A stretch of 64,000 nucleotides of DNA, taken from contig NZ_CP033334.1 of assembly GCF_013170705.1 (NCBI RefSeq), positions 2,643,501 to 2,707,500 of the forward strand, written 5' to 3'. Position 1 is the first letter of the stretch, and each line of letters begins with the position of its first letter. Origin of the DNA: Mesorhizobium loti. Lineage in GTDB: Bacteria; Pseudomonadota; Alphaproteobacteria; Rhizobiales; Rhizobiaceae. A program made the position numbers and the translations under genes. This document shows positions 29,143 to 42,059 of this stretch, piece after piece. The notes beneath the pieces were generated by a model that ran no database searches, was not told where the DNA came from, and saw only the letters and a list, made by a program, of their open reading frames with translations.

Positions 29143-30996
29143 CTATTCGCCCGAAACGCCGCGGCTTATCGGGGAAATGAACGGCGTGCTCCAGGTTCCG
29201 CCGACGAAGAAGGACGACTGGTTGGGCCCCTGCTGGCCGTTCTTCTGCGCCGCCGCCTGGTCAGGTTGGATGACGCCGCCCGACAGTGCCAGCCCACGCC
29301 CCGCATAGGAGGCGATGCCGGAAAGCCAGATCTTGTATTTCGCCGAATTGGCCTCGGCCTTGTCCAGCCTCGCCACGCCGCGCGAAATGGTCGCCTTCAC
29401 TTCGGCGCCGTCGATCGGCAGTGTTCCGTCCGAAACATCGTCGAGCGCGAAGAAGCCGCCCTGTTCGGTATGCTTGAGAAAGGCCGCCAGGTTGAACTTG
29501 CTGAGCGCGCCGGGGCCGAAGGTCGCCGAGACCGAGCCATCGGCGTTTTCAAAGATCGAATCCCAGGTCCTGCCCGGTCCCTTGAGGATGACCGAAACGG
29601 TGCCCGTGCCAACCGGCACCAGCCGGGTCATTCCGGCGGCCGTACCGAACGCCCCGCCGTCGACATCGGAAGCAAGCAGCCGGATCTCGACCTGTGTTCC
29701 CTCGGGCTTGCGGTCGAAACGAAGGCTGGTCTGGATGTTGCCGCCAAAGGCCGACGCGTCGGAGATATCGAAGACGGAAAGACCGTCCTTGACCTGGGCG
29801 GTGGCGGCGACGTCGGCAAGCTGGATACTGCCAGCCGTGGCATGCGCCGCCGACAGCCTGAGATCGAGATTGACCCGATCGGCGAAGCTTGTGTCGACGT
29901 CACCCGGTCCAGCCCCGCTTGCCGGCCCCAGCGGCGTGAAGGCGGACAGGAACGATCTGAGGTCGAGCGTATCGAAGGCGAGCGTGCCAGATATCACCGG
30001 CTGGGCGTCGCCAAGCGACAGGTCCAGCGCGCCCATACCCGGATTGTTGTCCAGCGTGAGCGCGGTGTTCTCGAATTTGACGCGACCGGCCGACGCCGTG
30101 ACCTTGCTGGAAATGCTGACGGAACCGATCGCCGCGCTCGGCGCGATACCGGCCTGCGACCATTCCAGCACGCGGCGCAGCGAAGGTGCCGCGAACTTCA
30201 CCTGGCCGTCGAAATAGGCGTTCTGGGACATGTTGGCGGTGCCGTCGAAGGAGAAGGTGGCGGGCGCTGCCTTGAAGGACAGGGTGAGCGGCGCCATGCC
30301 CCCGGCAAACAGCACCAGCGGCTTCGGCGAGGCCGCGTCCAGGGCGACGCTTTCGCCACGCCAGATACCGGTTGCCGACAATGTCGCATTGCTGTTCATC
30401 GCCGCCCAGGTCGCCTGGCCGCTAAGGCTGCTGAGGATTTCCACGTCCTTGCCGTTCACGGAAGCAACCATGCGGCCGTCCCTGAACTCGACCGTGCCGA
30501 AGGCGTCGGTCGGCAGCTTGTCGAGGTCGGGCTTGGCGGGATCGGCACTGACCACGCCGCGCGCCGTGTCGATGGAGCGCGCGATGCGCCCGCCCGTCGG
30601 CGCGGTGGGCAGGAACAGGCCATCGGTCGTGCGCTGCACGCGGATCGTCGGACGCACCAGTCGCGCCGTGGAAAACGCCACGTCGCCCTGCAATGCAGCC
30701 ATGGCCGAGAGGTCGATTTCCACCCGTTCGGCCTCGACGACCGGCGGTGCATCGGTATCCGTCCACTTGGACAGCGTCACATCGGTCAGGATTGCCCGGA
30801 ATTTCGGCCAGACCTCGATACGCGGCGAGCCTTCGATGGCGACCCGGAAGCCGCTCCAGGCGCTCATTTCCCAGGCAATGCGGTCGCGCACGATGCGCGT
30901 CGAGGCGATCAGCGGCAGCGCGGCGACCACCAGAGCAATGACGATCACGGCAGCGCCGATCGCCCATACTCCGCGGCGGATCAAGGATGATGGCAT
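29143..30996 (-). CDS. AsmA family protein
   Basis: A 617-residue protein with one N-terminal membrane helix (VWAIGAAVIVIALVVAALPL, about 9-28). A long beta-rich periplasmic region with AsmA features follows: DRIAWEMSAWSG near the start and GTLAFDTLDL near residue 340. AsmA-type proteins bridge or act near the outer membrane and are thought to help lipid transfer and envelope assembly. The last 100 residues hold the AsmA_2-like conserved core. It converges with potI, and there is no operon partner. Confidence 0.85.
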   Translation of the reverse strand: MPSSLIRRGVWAIGAAVIVIALVVAALPLIASTRIVRDRIAWEMSAWSGFRVAIEGSPRIEVWPKFRAILTDVTLSKWTDTDAPPVVEAERVEIDLSAMAALQGDVAFSTARLVRPTIRVQRTTDGLFLPTAPTGGRIARSIDTARGVVSADPAKPDLDKLPTDAFGTVEFRDGRMVASVNGKDVEILSSLSGQATWAAMNSNATLSATGIWRGESVALDAASPKPLVLFAGGMAPLTLSFKAAPATFSFDGTANMSQNAYFDGQVKFAAPSLRRVLEWSQAGIAPSAAIGSVSISSKVTASAGRVKFENTALTLDNNPGMGALDLSLGDAQPVISGTLAFDTLDLRSFLSAFTPLGPASGAGPGDVDTSFADRVNLDLRLSAAHATAGSIQLADVAATAQVKDGLSVFDISDASAFGGNIQTSLRFDRKPEGTQVEIRLLASDVDGGAFGTAAGMTRLVPVGTGTVSVILKGPGRTWDSIFENADGSVSATFGPGALSKFNLAAFLKHTEQGGFFALDDVSDGTLPIDGAEVKATISRGVARLDKAEANSAKYKIWLSGIASYAGRGLALSGGVIQPDQAAAQKNGQQGPNQSSFFVGGTWSTPFISPISRGVSGE

Positions 30997-31194
30997 CTCG
31001 CCCTATATGCTTCCGTTCCGATTAATCGCCCGACGGGTGTGCCCCAGTCGTCACTACGACTTAGGACTGAGGCATTTCAAGTCTTTATGGCCCGGCGATG
31101 GCATTTGCGCACACCTGGTCGCCTCGGCCCAACAAAATCTTGCTCTGCTGCGCTGCGATATGCATAAGCGATGACGACCGTGGGAGGATCGATC

Positions 31195-33165
<1,971 letters not shown>

Positions 33166-33254
33166 CCGGCCCGTCATGGTTAACGGATCATGTCTCGGGA
33201 ATTTACCTAGATTTCACGAGTGGTACACATTCGTAAATTTTTTGGCGACCCGGT

Positions 33255-33402
33255 AAGGACTTGTTAAGGCCCGACCCCGATAGTCGCATGTAACTTGAGG
33301 GAGAAATCCCGTTCCTCAGCCCCCGGAGGATCTGATTCGCTCAAGCCCCCGTTGTGACAGCAATCCCATCTCTTAAGGCGTCCTTTGGGCGCCTTTTCTT
33401 TT
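33255..33402 (+). ncRNA. Candidate structured small RNA with terminator
   Basis: Downstream of the acetoacetyl-CoA ligase, CTTGAG (33294) and CTCAAG (33340) enclose two small hairpins: GGGA-GAAA-TCCC with a GNRA loop, and CCTC/GAGG. A strong terminator (stem 33375-33383 with 33387-33395, then TTCTTTT) follows. No ORF fits. The 5' end is unknown. An untranslated 3' leader of the ligase transcript is the alternative. Confidence 0.4.
33375..33402 (+). terminator. Rho-independent terminator
   Basis: A 9-bp stem with one G-T pair around a TTT loop, followed by a T-rich run on the plus strand. It ends either the ligase transcript or the candidate small RNA. Confidence 0.85.
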
Positions 33403-33409
33403 GGAGCCG

Positions 33410-37336
<3,927 letters not shown>

Positions 37337-37471
37337 GCGCTTGGCGAACCCTCACGGAGCGGCGAAAATTGCAGTTAACGCTTTGTTAATAAAAGCCGCA
37401 GCCACGAAGGTCCACAAGCCAGAACGTGCAAAGGCTGGAATTTGGGCTCTTGGTTAACGGCCCAAAAGATT

Positions 37472-37509
37472 TTTTGTGCACTGCAACAAAGATATTGCAA
37501 TGCACAAAA
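37472..37509. promoter_or_regulatory. Large inverted repeat upstream of the phasin gene
   Basis: TTTTGTGCACTGCAA (37472-37486) and TTGCAATGCACAAAA (37495-37509) are 14/15 complementary with an 8-bp spacer. TGCA-rich inverted sites are known targets of PhaR, the PHB-responsive repressor of phasin genes. The site lies about 75 bp before the phasin start. PhaR binding is inference. Confidence 0.65.
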
Positions 37510-37583
37510 TTTGCCTTTATATTGCCACCATACATGAACGAGACGGCTTTCTGTCAAAGCCGCTGCCGCTGAAAGGATGGAAA

Positions 37584-38042
37584 ATGTCCAGGACCAAGAC
37601 TGCCGAGACCATCGAAAACGTTGAATTCCCGAGCTTCGACGCTTCCAAGGCCACCGACCAGATCCGCGCTTTCGCCGAAAAGGGCGTTGAGCAGTCGAAA
37701 GAGGCCTATGCCAAGCTCAAGACCGGCGCCGAGGAGACCCAGAAGGCTCTGGAGTCGACCTACGAGACCGCCAAGACCGTTTCCAGCGACCTGTCGCTCA
37801 AGACCATCGCGGCACTGCGCGCCAATGCCGAAGCCGGTTTCTCGCATCTCGAAGCCCTTATCGGCGCCAAGTCGCTGTCGGAAGTCATCGAACTGCAGAC
37901 CGCCTTCCTGCGCAAGCGCGTCGAGTTGTCGGTCGAGCAGGCCAAGGAGTTGCAGGCTGTCGCTTCCAAGGCGGCCGAAGACGTCTCCAAGCCGATCAAG
38001 ACCGCCTTCGAGAAGGCGATCAAGGACATTAAGGCTGCCTAA
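37584..38042 (+). CDS. Phasin family protein
   Basis: A 152-residue protein, almost entirely helical and amphipathic, matching the Phasin_2 family that coats polyhydroxybutyrate granules. Typical features are FAEKGVEQSKEAY near residue 30, the long heptad-like core, and a Lys/Ala-rich end AFEKAIKDIKAA. The frame extends to 37476, but the ATG at 37584 has GAAAGGATGG upstream, and the upstream inverted repeat would otherwise be coding. PHB storage agrees with acetoacetyl-CoA ligase nearby. A cuckoo-type small RNA gene follows. Confidence 0.9.
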   Translation: MSRTKTAETIENVEFPSFDASKATDQIRAFAEKGVEQSKEAYAKLKTGAEETQKALESTYETAKTVSSDLSLKTIAALRANAEAGFSHLEALIGAKSLSEVIELQTAFLRKRVELSVEQAKELQAVASKAAEDVSKPIKTAFEKAIKDIKAA

Positions 38043-38113
38043 TATTTGCGCAGGATCAGGAGATGCAACAAAAGGTCGCATTTTCTTCAAACTGATCAGG
38101 CGTATGATGCCAG

Positions 38114-38237
38114 CCATCAAGGAATACCCGGCGAGTGGAACCTCCTCCCTCTGCTCCCGGGGTGACCAGCCAGCTCCTCCTCCCGCTGGCTCGTAACAGG
38201 AAAAGGCCGGCACCTCCTCCCGCCGGCCTTTTTCTTT
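38114..38237 (+). ncRNA. Cuckoo/CcsR (alpha-r14-like) small RNA with three CCTCCTCCC loops
   Basis: Three consecutive hairpins each expose a perfect CCTCCTCCC: 38141-38149 in an imperfect stem closed by ACCC/GGGT, 38176-38184 in a perfect 7-bp stem (38168-38174 with 38185-38191), and 38213-38221 in a perfect 10-bp stem (38202-38211 with 38222-38231). The last is followed by TTTCTTT and acts as terminator. Anti-Shine-Dalgarno loops of this sequence define the cuckoo family of alphaproteobacteria, which are often stress-induced. A TATGAT box at 38103-38108 could be the -10 element. The 5' end is estimated. Confidence 0.8.
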
Positions 38238-38396
38238 GCCCGGGGGATACTGCTCGACGCGGCGAGATGTGGGGAAGTGGTCTTTGCTTCGCAAAAGCCT
38301 TGAATTAAAATCCATAAGCCCGTAAGGACGCATCGCCGAACGACAGAGTGGGTCAAGTGGAACGCGTTTCCGACGAGATCACGCCCAGGCAAATGT

Positions 38397-38473
38397 GCCG
38401 TTGTAGCTCAGCTGGTTAGAGCGCCGGATTGTGGATCCGGAGGTCGCTGGTTCGATCCCAGCCAACGGTACCA
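38397..38473 (+). tRNA. tRNA-His (GTG)
   Basis: A full cloverleaf can be drawn: D-stem GCTC/GAGC, anticodon stem CCGGA/TCCGG with loop TTGTGGA (anticodon GTG), T-stem GCTGG/CCAGC, and encoded CCA. The acceptor stem starts with a G-T pair, the discriminator is A73, and there is no G at -1 (the base is T). Loss of G-1 is known for tRNA-His in a large clade of alphaproteobacteria. The gene is followed at once by an integrase remnant. Confidence 0.95.
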
Positions 38474-38533
38474 CCGGCTTCTTCCGCAAGTTATTGGTTC
38501 TGCTGCATAAATTAGCGCTATCTGATTTCGCGC

Positions 38534-39330
38534 TTGCGCCATGCTGATCGCTTTCTGCAACAGAGGGGCGACCGCTTCCACTACTACCGACGAGTCCCAA
38601 AGGAGCTACGAGAGCTCGATGGTTGCGGTGCTTTCGTACGCCGCGCCTTGGACACCACTGACCGTTTGAAGGCGCGTACGTCACGCGATCTCCACGAAGC
38701 CGCCGACAACGCTATGGTCGTCTCTTATGTTGGGCGAAACCCAAAAGCTGCGCACATTCGTTACCAGCGCGCTATCAAGCGTGCAGAGGCGCTAGGGTTC
38801 GTCTGTCGGCCGCTCACCGACATCCTCGTTGCCGAGCCGCTGGATACCATCCTACAGCGGGCCGAGGCCACGATCGGAGAGCCTGCCAGCTCTCCCGTGG
38901 TTGACGCTGTTACTGGCATTGTGTCCCGTCCTGACGACAAGATTTCGGAAGCGCTGAAGCTCTATTTCGACGAGATCGTCCGCGACGGACTCCGCACCAA
39001 AAGTTCTGATCAGAAGAAACGATGGAAGGCAAAGCGCCAAATGAGCGTCGATGTCTTCATCACCTTTTCGGCGACAAGCCGATGGGAGAGATCACACGCG
39101 ACGACGCGCGTGCGGTGCATAAATATTGGTTGGACAGAATTGCACCCGAGAAGGGGAGGCCAGACCGTTCGGCGTCGACTGGAAACCGAAATATGGGGAA
39201 CTTGCGAACCCTTTATGGCGACTACTATCGTCATCTCGGTTCACCCGAACAGAAGAATCCGTTCGCCGATCTCTCATGCGGCGACAAGTCGAAACGCAGT
39301 CGTCCATCGTTCCCGACTGACTGGATTCGA
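38534..39330 (+). pseudogene. Broken tyrosine integrase (phage/island type)
   Basis: The first part (38534 to about 39020, TTG start) begins RHADRFLQQRGDRFHYYRRVP, here shortened: RFHYYRRVPKEL, as in DUF6538-type integrase N-termini. Near 39020 the coding shifts to another frame, continuing with HLFGDKPMGEITRDDARAVHKYW (shortened: MGEITRDDARAVHKYW), the SAM-like core-binding domain, up to NPFADLS and FPTDWIR. The catalytic half with the Arg-His-x-x-Arg-Tyr residues is absent. The position right after tRNA-His is the classic attachment place of genomic islands. A 67-bp piece is repeated at 61535. Confidence 0.8.
38959..39025 (+). repeat. 67-bp direct repeat, left copy (inside integrase)
   Basis: Identical, apart from 2 bases, to 61535-61601 in the same orientation. 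It encodes LYFDEIVRDGLRTKSSDQK in the integrase frame and ends exactly where the integrase reading frame breaks. Confidence 0.95.
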
Positions 39331-39354
39331 ATGCGGCATCGAAGCTTTCCGAAA

Positions 39355-39560
39355 ATGGAAGGCGAGGTGACCTCGGTGAATTTCGCAGCGCCTAGCTTGG
39401 CGCCGATTTCGTACATCGCGGCCTTGACCACGTCGATCTCGCTTGAACCGACGAGCCTGTAAATGTTGGAGGCAACCACCTCACGATACAGTGCCTGTTG
39501 ATCGAGCGGTGAGAATGTGGTCGGCCCGAATTGCCGAGTTGATTTTATAACAAATTCGTC
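39355..39560 (-). pseudogene. Unidentified gene fragment, antisense to the integrase end
   Basis: On the minus strand a frame open for about 65 codons reads FGPTTFSPLDQQALYREVV, then NIYRLVGSSEIDVVKAAMYEIG, cut here to SSEIDVVKAAMYEIG. It has protein-like composition, has no start in a sensible place, and runs into antisense integrase sequence. I do not recognise the family. It is probably a leftover from the rearrangement that truncated the integrase, and it overlaps the upstream region of the ProC-like gene. Confidence 0.35.
39543..39556. promoter_or_regulatory. Candidate GntR operator upstream of the ProC-like gene
   Basis: TTTTATAACAAATT carries the right half (ATAACAAAT) of the palindrome seen complete at 50343. 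It is 43 bp before the GTG start, with a second ATAACA nearby at 39561. Confidence 0.55.
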
Positions 39561-39598
39561 ATAACATTTTCTTCGCTCACTCAGGAAGGGTCTGGCTA

Positions 39599-40438
39599 GT
39601 GACCGAAATTGTCAGGCAAGCAGATAAACCGATCGACGTGCTGATCGTCGGCTGCGGCAACATGGGCTACGCTCTTCTGGCTGGGTGGCTTCCAGGGGAA
39701 AGGATGGTCAAGGCCCATATAGTCGAGCCGGTGGTGGCGCTTCGGGAGCGCGCCGAGGCTATCGGCGCGACGGCCTCCGTCGATATCAGCGGAATACCGC
39801 CCGGGTTTGATCCGGCAGCCATCGTCTTCGCCGTCAAGCCGCAACATCTGTGCGATCTGCTGCCGGCCTATCTCCGTTTTGCGCAAGACGGCGCCTTCTT
39901 CCTCTCGGTAGCCGCAGGCATCGAGATCGCCGCAATGGCTGACGTTGTCGGGACAGACGTGCCGATCGTGCGCTGCATGCCGAATATGGCGGCCGCGGTG
40001 GGAGCCGGCATGCTCGTTTGCTGCGCCAACGTCATGACGAGCAAGCAGCAAAGGCATCTGGCGGAGCGGCTCTTGTCTCCAGCCGGCAAGGTCGTCTTCA
40101 TTGACGACGAGGCGTTGATGCACACCGTGACGGCGGTGTCGGGCTCCGGGCCAGCCTATGTCTTCCACTTCCTCGAATGCTTGGAACGGGCGGGTACAGC
40201 GGGCGGACTTCCGGACGCTCTGGCACGGGATCTCGTTCTGCAGACGATTTATGGCGCAGGGCTGCTCGCTCGGAAAAGCAGCGACGACCCCGCCGTACTG
40301 CGCCGGCAGGTCACCAGCCCAAATGGGACGACCGCCGCTGCTCTCGCCGTGCTGATGGGTGAGGGCGGGCTCGATACACTGCTGGCGCGGACGGTGGAAG
40401 CAGCACGCGTCCGCTCGGTCGAACTCGGCGCGCATTGA
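39599..40438 (+). CDS. proC: Pyrroline-5-carboxylate reductase-like protein
   Basis: A 279-residue protein of the ProC family. The N-terminal Rossmann motif is VGCGNMGYALL near residue 17, FAVKPQ near 80, MPNMAAAVGAGM near 125, and the C-terminal SGSGPAYVFHFLE and TSPNGTTAAAL signatures are present. ProC reduces cyclic imino acids with NAD(P)H. A housekeeping copy is expected elsewhere, so this copy may act on a related ketimine in the island pathway. GTG start with AGGAAGGG upstream. It is probably co-transcribed with the EamA gene 91 bp on. Confidence 0.88.
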   Translation: MTEIVRQADKPIDVLIVGCGNMGYALLAGWLPGERMVKAHIVEPVVALRERAEAIGATASVDISGIPPGFDPAAIVFAVKPQHLCDLLPAYLRFAQDGAFFLSVAAGIEIAAMADVVGTDVPIVRCMPNMAAAVGAGMLVCCANVMTSKQQRHLAERLLSPAGKVVFIDDEALMHTVTAVSGSGPAYVFHFLECLERAGTAGGLPDALARDLVLQTIYGAGLLARKSSDDPAVLRRQVTSPNGTTAAALAVLMGEGGLDTLLARTVEAARVRSVELGAH

Positions 40439-40529
40439 GTTCGTCGCCGGCGCCCGCGTCTGCGAGGTTCGCTTCCCAGCTGCTGTCCTAGGGTGTGAAG
40501 CGCGTAACCCAGAGGATCGTAAAATCGGC

Positions 40530-41459
40530 ATGGCGGCATTCTTCCACAGACTGATCAGTCCGGCGAACGCCAACGCGATCTGGATCGGTATCGCACTGAT
40601 GCTGCTCGGTAATTTCTTCTTCGCCCTGAACGATGCGCTCGGCAAGATCCTCGTTGCCAGTTTCAGCGTCGGCCAGGTGCTGGCATCAAGGGCGATCGGC
40701 TCCTTCGTCATTCTCGGGCCAATGCTCTACCAACAGGGTGATCCAATCTTCTGGAAGGTCGACCGGCCAGTGCTGCATGTGTTGCGGGTCGCGCTGGCAA
40801 CCATCGATTCCGGCCTCTTCTACGCCGCGGTCGTGCACCTTCCGCTGGCCGACGTCCTCACTTTCTACATGGCCGGCCCGATCTATGTCGCGGCGATGTC
40901 GCACGTCTTTCTCGGCGAGCGGCTAGGATGGCGGCGCTGGCTCGCCATCCTAGCCGGCTTTGGCGGGGTCGTCATCGCACTTGACCCTTCGTCGGCCTCG
41001 CTTACGCCCGACGCGATCTATCCGATCGCCGGCAGCATTTCCTATTCGGTTGCGCTGATGCTCAACAAGGTGCTGTCGAGGACCAGCGACACGACGCTCG
41101 GCGTTTTCCAGATGACCGGAGCGCTGATCGGCGGCATGGCCTTCGCGGTCTTCGACTGGATCACGCCGTCACCGGCTCAGGCGGCCTCAATGCTGCTGCT
41201 CGGCATCGTCGGTTGCCTGGCACATCTGATGATCACCCGTGCAATCAAGCTGGCGCCGGTGTCCATGCTAGCTCCGCTCCAATACACGCTGCTGTTGTGG
41301 GGCATCGTGCTGGGCGTCCTGGTCTTCGGCGATGTGCCGGGCAGTCGGATTCTGGCCGGGGCCTGCATCATCGTCTTTGCCGGCTTGTTCATATTCCACC
41401 GGAAGGTCGTCAGGCAGGAGCCGCTCGACGCCGACACCGTGCCCAGGGACGTGCCCTGA
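40530..41459 (+). CDS. EamA/DMT family transporter
   Basis: A 309-residue inner-membrane protein with ten hydrophobic segments in two EamA repeats. The frame opens earlier (40359) inside proC, but the ATG at 40530, after AGAGGATCG, begins just before the first helix. It probably exports an amino acid or an overflow product of the pathway. It is convergent with the next operon. Confidence 0.82.
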   Translation: MAAFFHRLISPANANAIWIGIALMLLGNFFFALNDALGKILVASFSVGQVLASRAIGSFVILGPMLYQQGDPIFWKVDRPVLHVLRVALATIDSGLFYAAVVHLPLADVLTFYMAGPIYVAAMSHVFLGERLGWRRWLAILAGFGGVVIALDPSSASLTPDAIYPIAGSISYSVALMLNKVLSRTSDTTLGVFQMTGALIGGMAFAVFDWITPSPAQAASMLLLGIVGCLAHLMITRAIKLAPVSMLAPLQYTLLLWGIVLGVLVFGDVPGSRILAGACIIVFAGLFIFHRKVVRQEPLDADTVPRDVP

Positions 41460-41494
41460 CGCGCGGCAACGGCAAGGGAACCGCCACTGCCTGT

Positions 41495-42022
41495 TCAGGC
41501 ATTCGCCAAGTTGCGGAAATAGAGCACTTCGATCTCGCGCAGGACCGACTTCGGCTCGGCTTCGTAACTTTCCGAGAACGTGCCGGAGGCGCTTTCCACG
41601 GTGATCGCCCAACGTCCGCGGTGCGGATTGAGAACGCAGTCGGGGAAGTTCATGTGGTGGTGCCAGGCAATGCCCTGGCTGTTGATCTCGACAACGCGGG
41701 CAAGCAGCGCCGATGTCCTTGCCAGTTCGCCGTTCTCGCCAAGCGTCGCCTGCACGTCCAGAATATCGTCGCCATGCAGCATCTTGACGAAGACCTTATC
41801 GACCTCGGGAAAGCCGTCCGAGGGGGCGATATAGACCACGCCGTCGGCATCGTCCTCTACGACTATGGCATAGAGGCCGTCGTAGGGGTTGAAATCGCAC
41901 CCCGGTGACAGGACATGGGAATGCCAGCGCCGACCCGCCGCTTGAATCTGCTTCACCAGATCAAGACAGTTTTCGAGGGGAACGACCCGGTAGTCGACGT
42001 TTCCGTGGGTGATCGTGCTCAT
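41495..42022 (-). CDS. Unknown protein with duplicated WHxH-x3-PxC-x2-NP motif (paralog 1)
   Basis: A 175-residue protein I cannot assign to a named family. Two halves carry the same spaced motif: Trp33-His34-x-His36-x3-Pro40-x-Cys42-x2-Asn45-Pro46 and Trp120-His121-His122-His123-x3-Pro127-x-Cys129-x2-Asn132-Pro133. His and Cys clustering suggests metal binding, and no signal peptide is present. The frame opens at 42196, but the ATG at 42022 matches the length of the paralog at 60136. It is the last gene of an operon with an OYE-type flavoenzyme, a DAO oxidase and a racemase. Function unknown. Confidence 0.75.
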   Translation of the reverse strand: MSTITHGNVDYRVVPLENCLDLVKQIQAAGRRWHSHVLSPGCDFNPYDGLYAIVVEDDADGVVYIAPSDGFPEVDKVFVKMLHGDDILDVQATLGENGELARTSALLARVVEINSQGIAWHHHMNFPDCVLNPHRGRWAITVESASGTFSESYEAEPKSVLREIEVLYFRNLANA

Positions 42023-42059
42023 CGAATCGGTTTCCTTCCGGACGGCCTCTGGAACGGGT

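Noticed and set aside
28972..30990. A 672-residue plus-strand frame over the AsmA gene
   Set aside because: Mirror reading of AsmA codons; no start context, no motifs.
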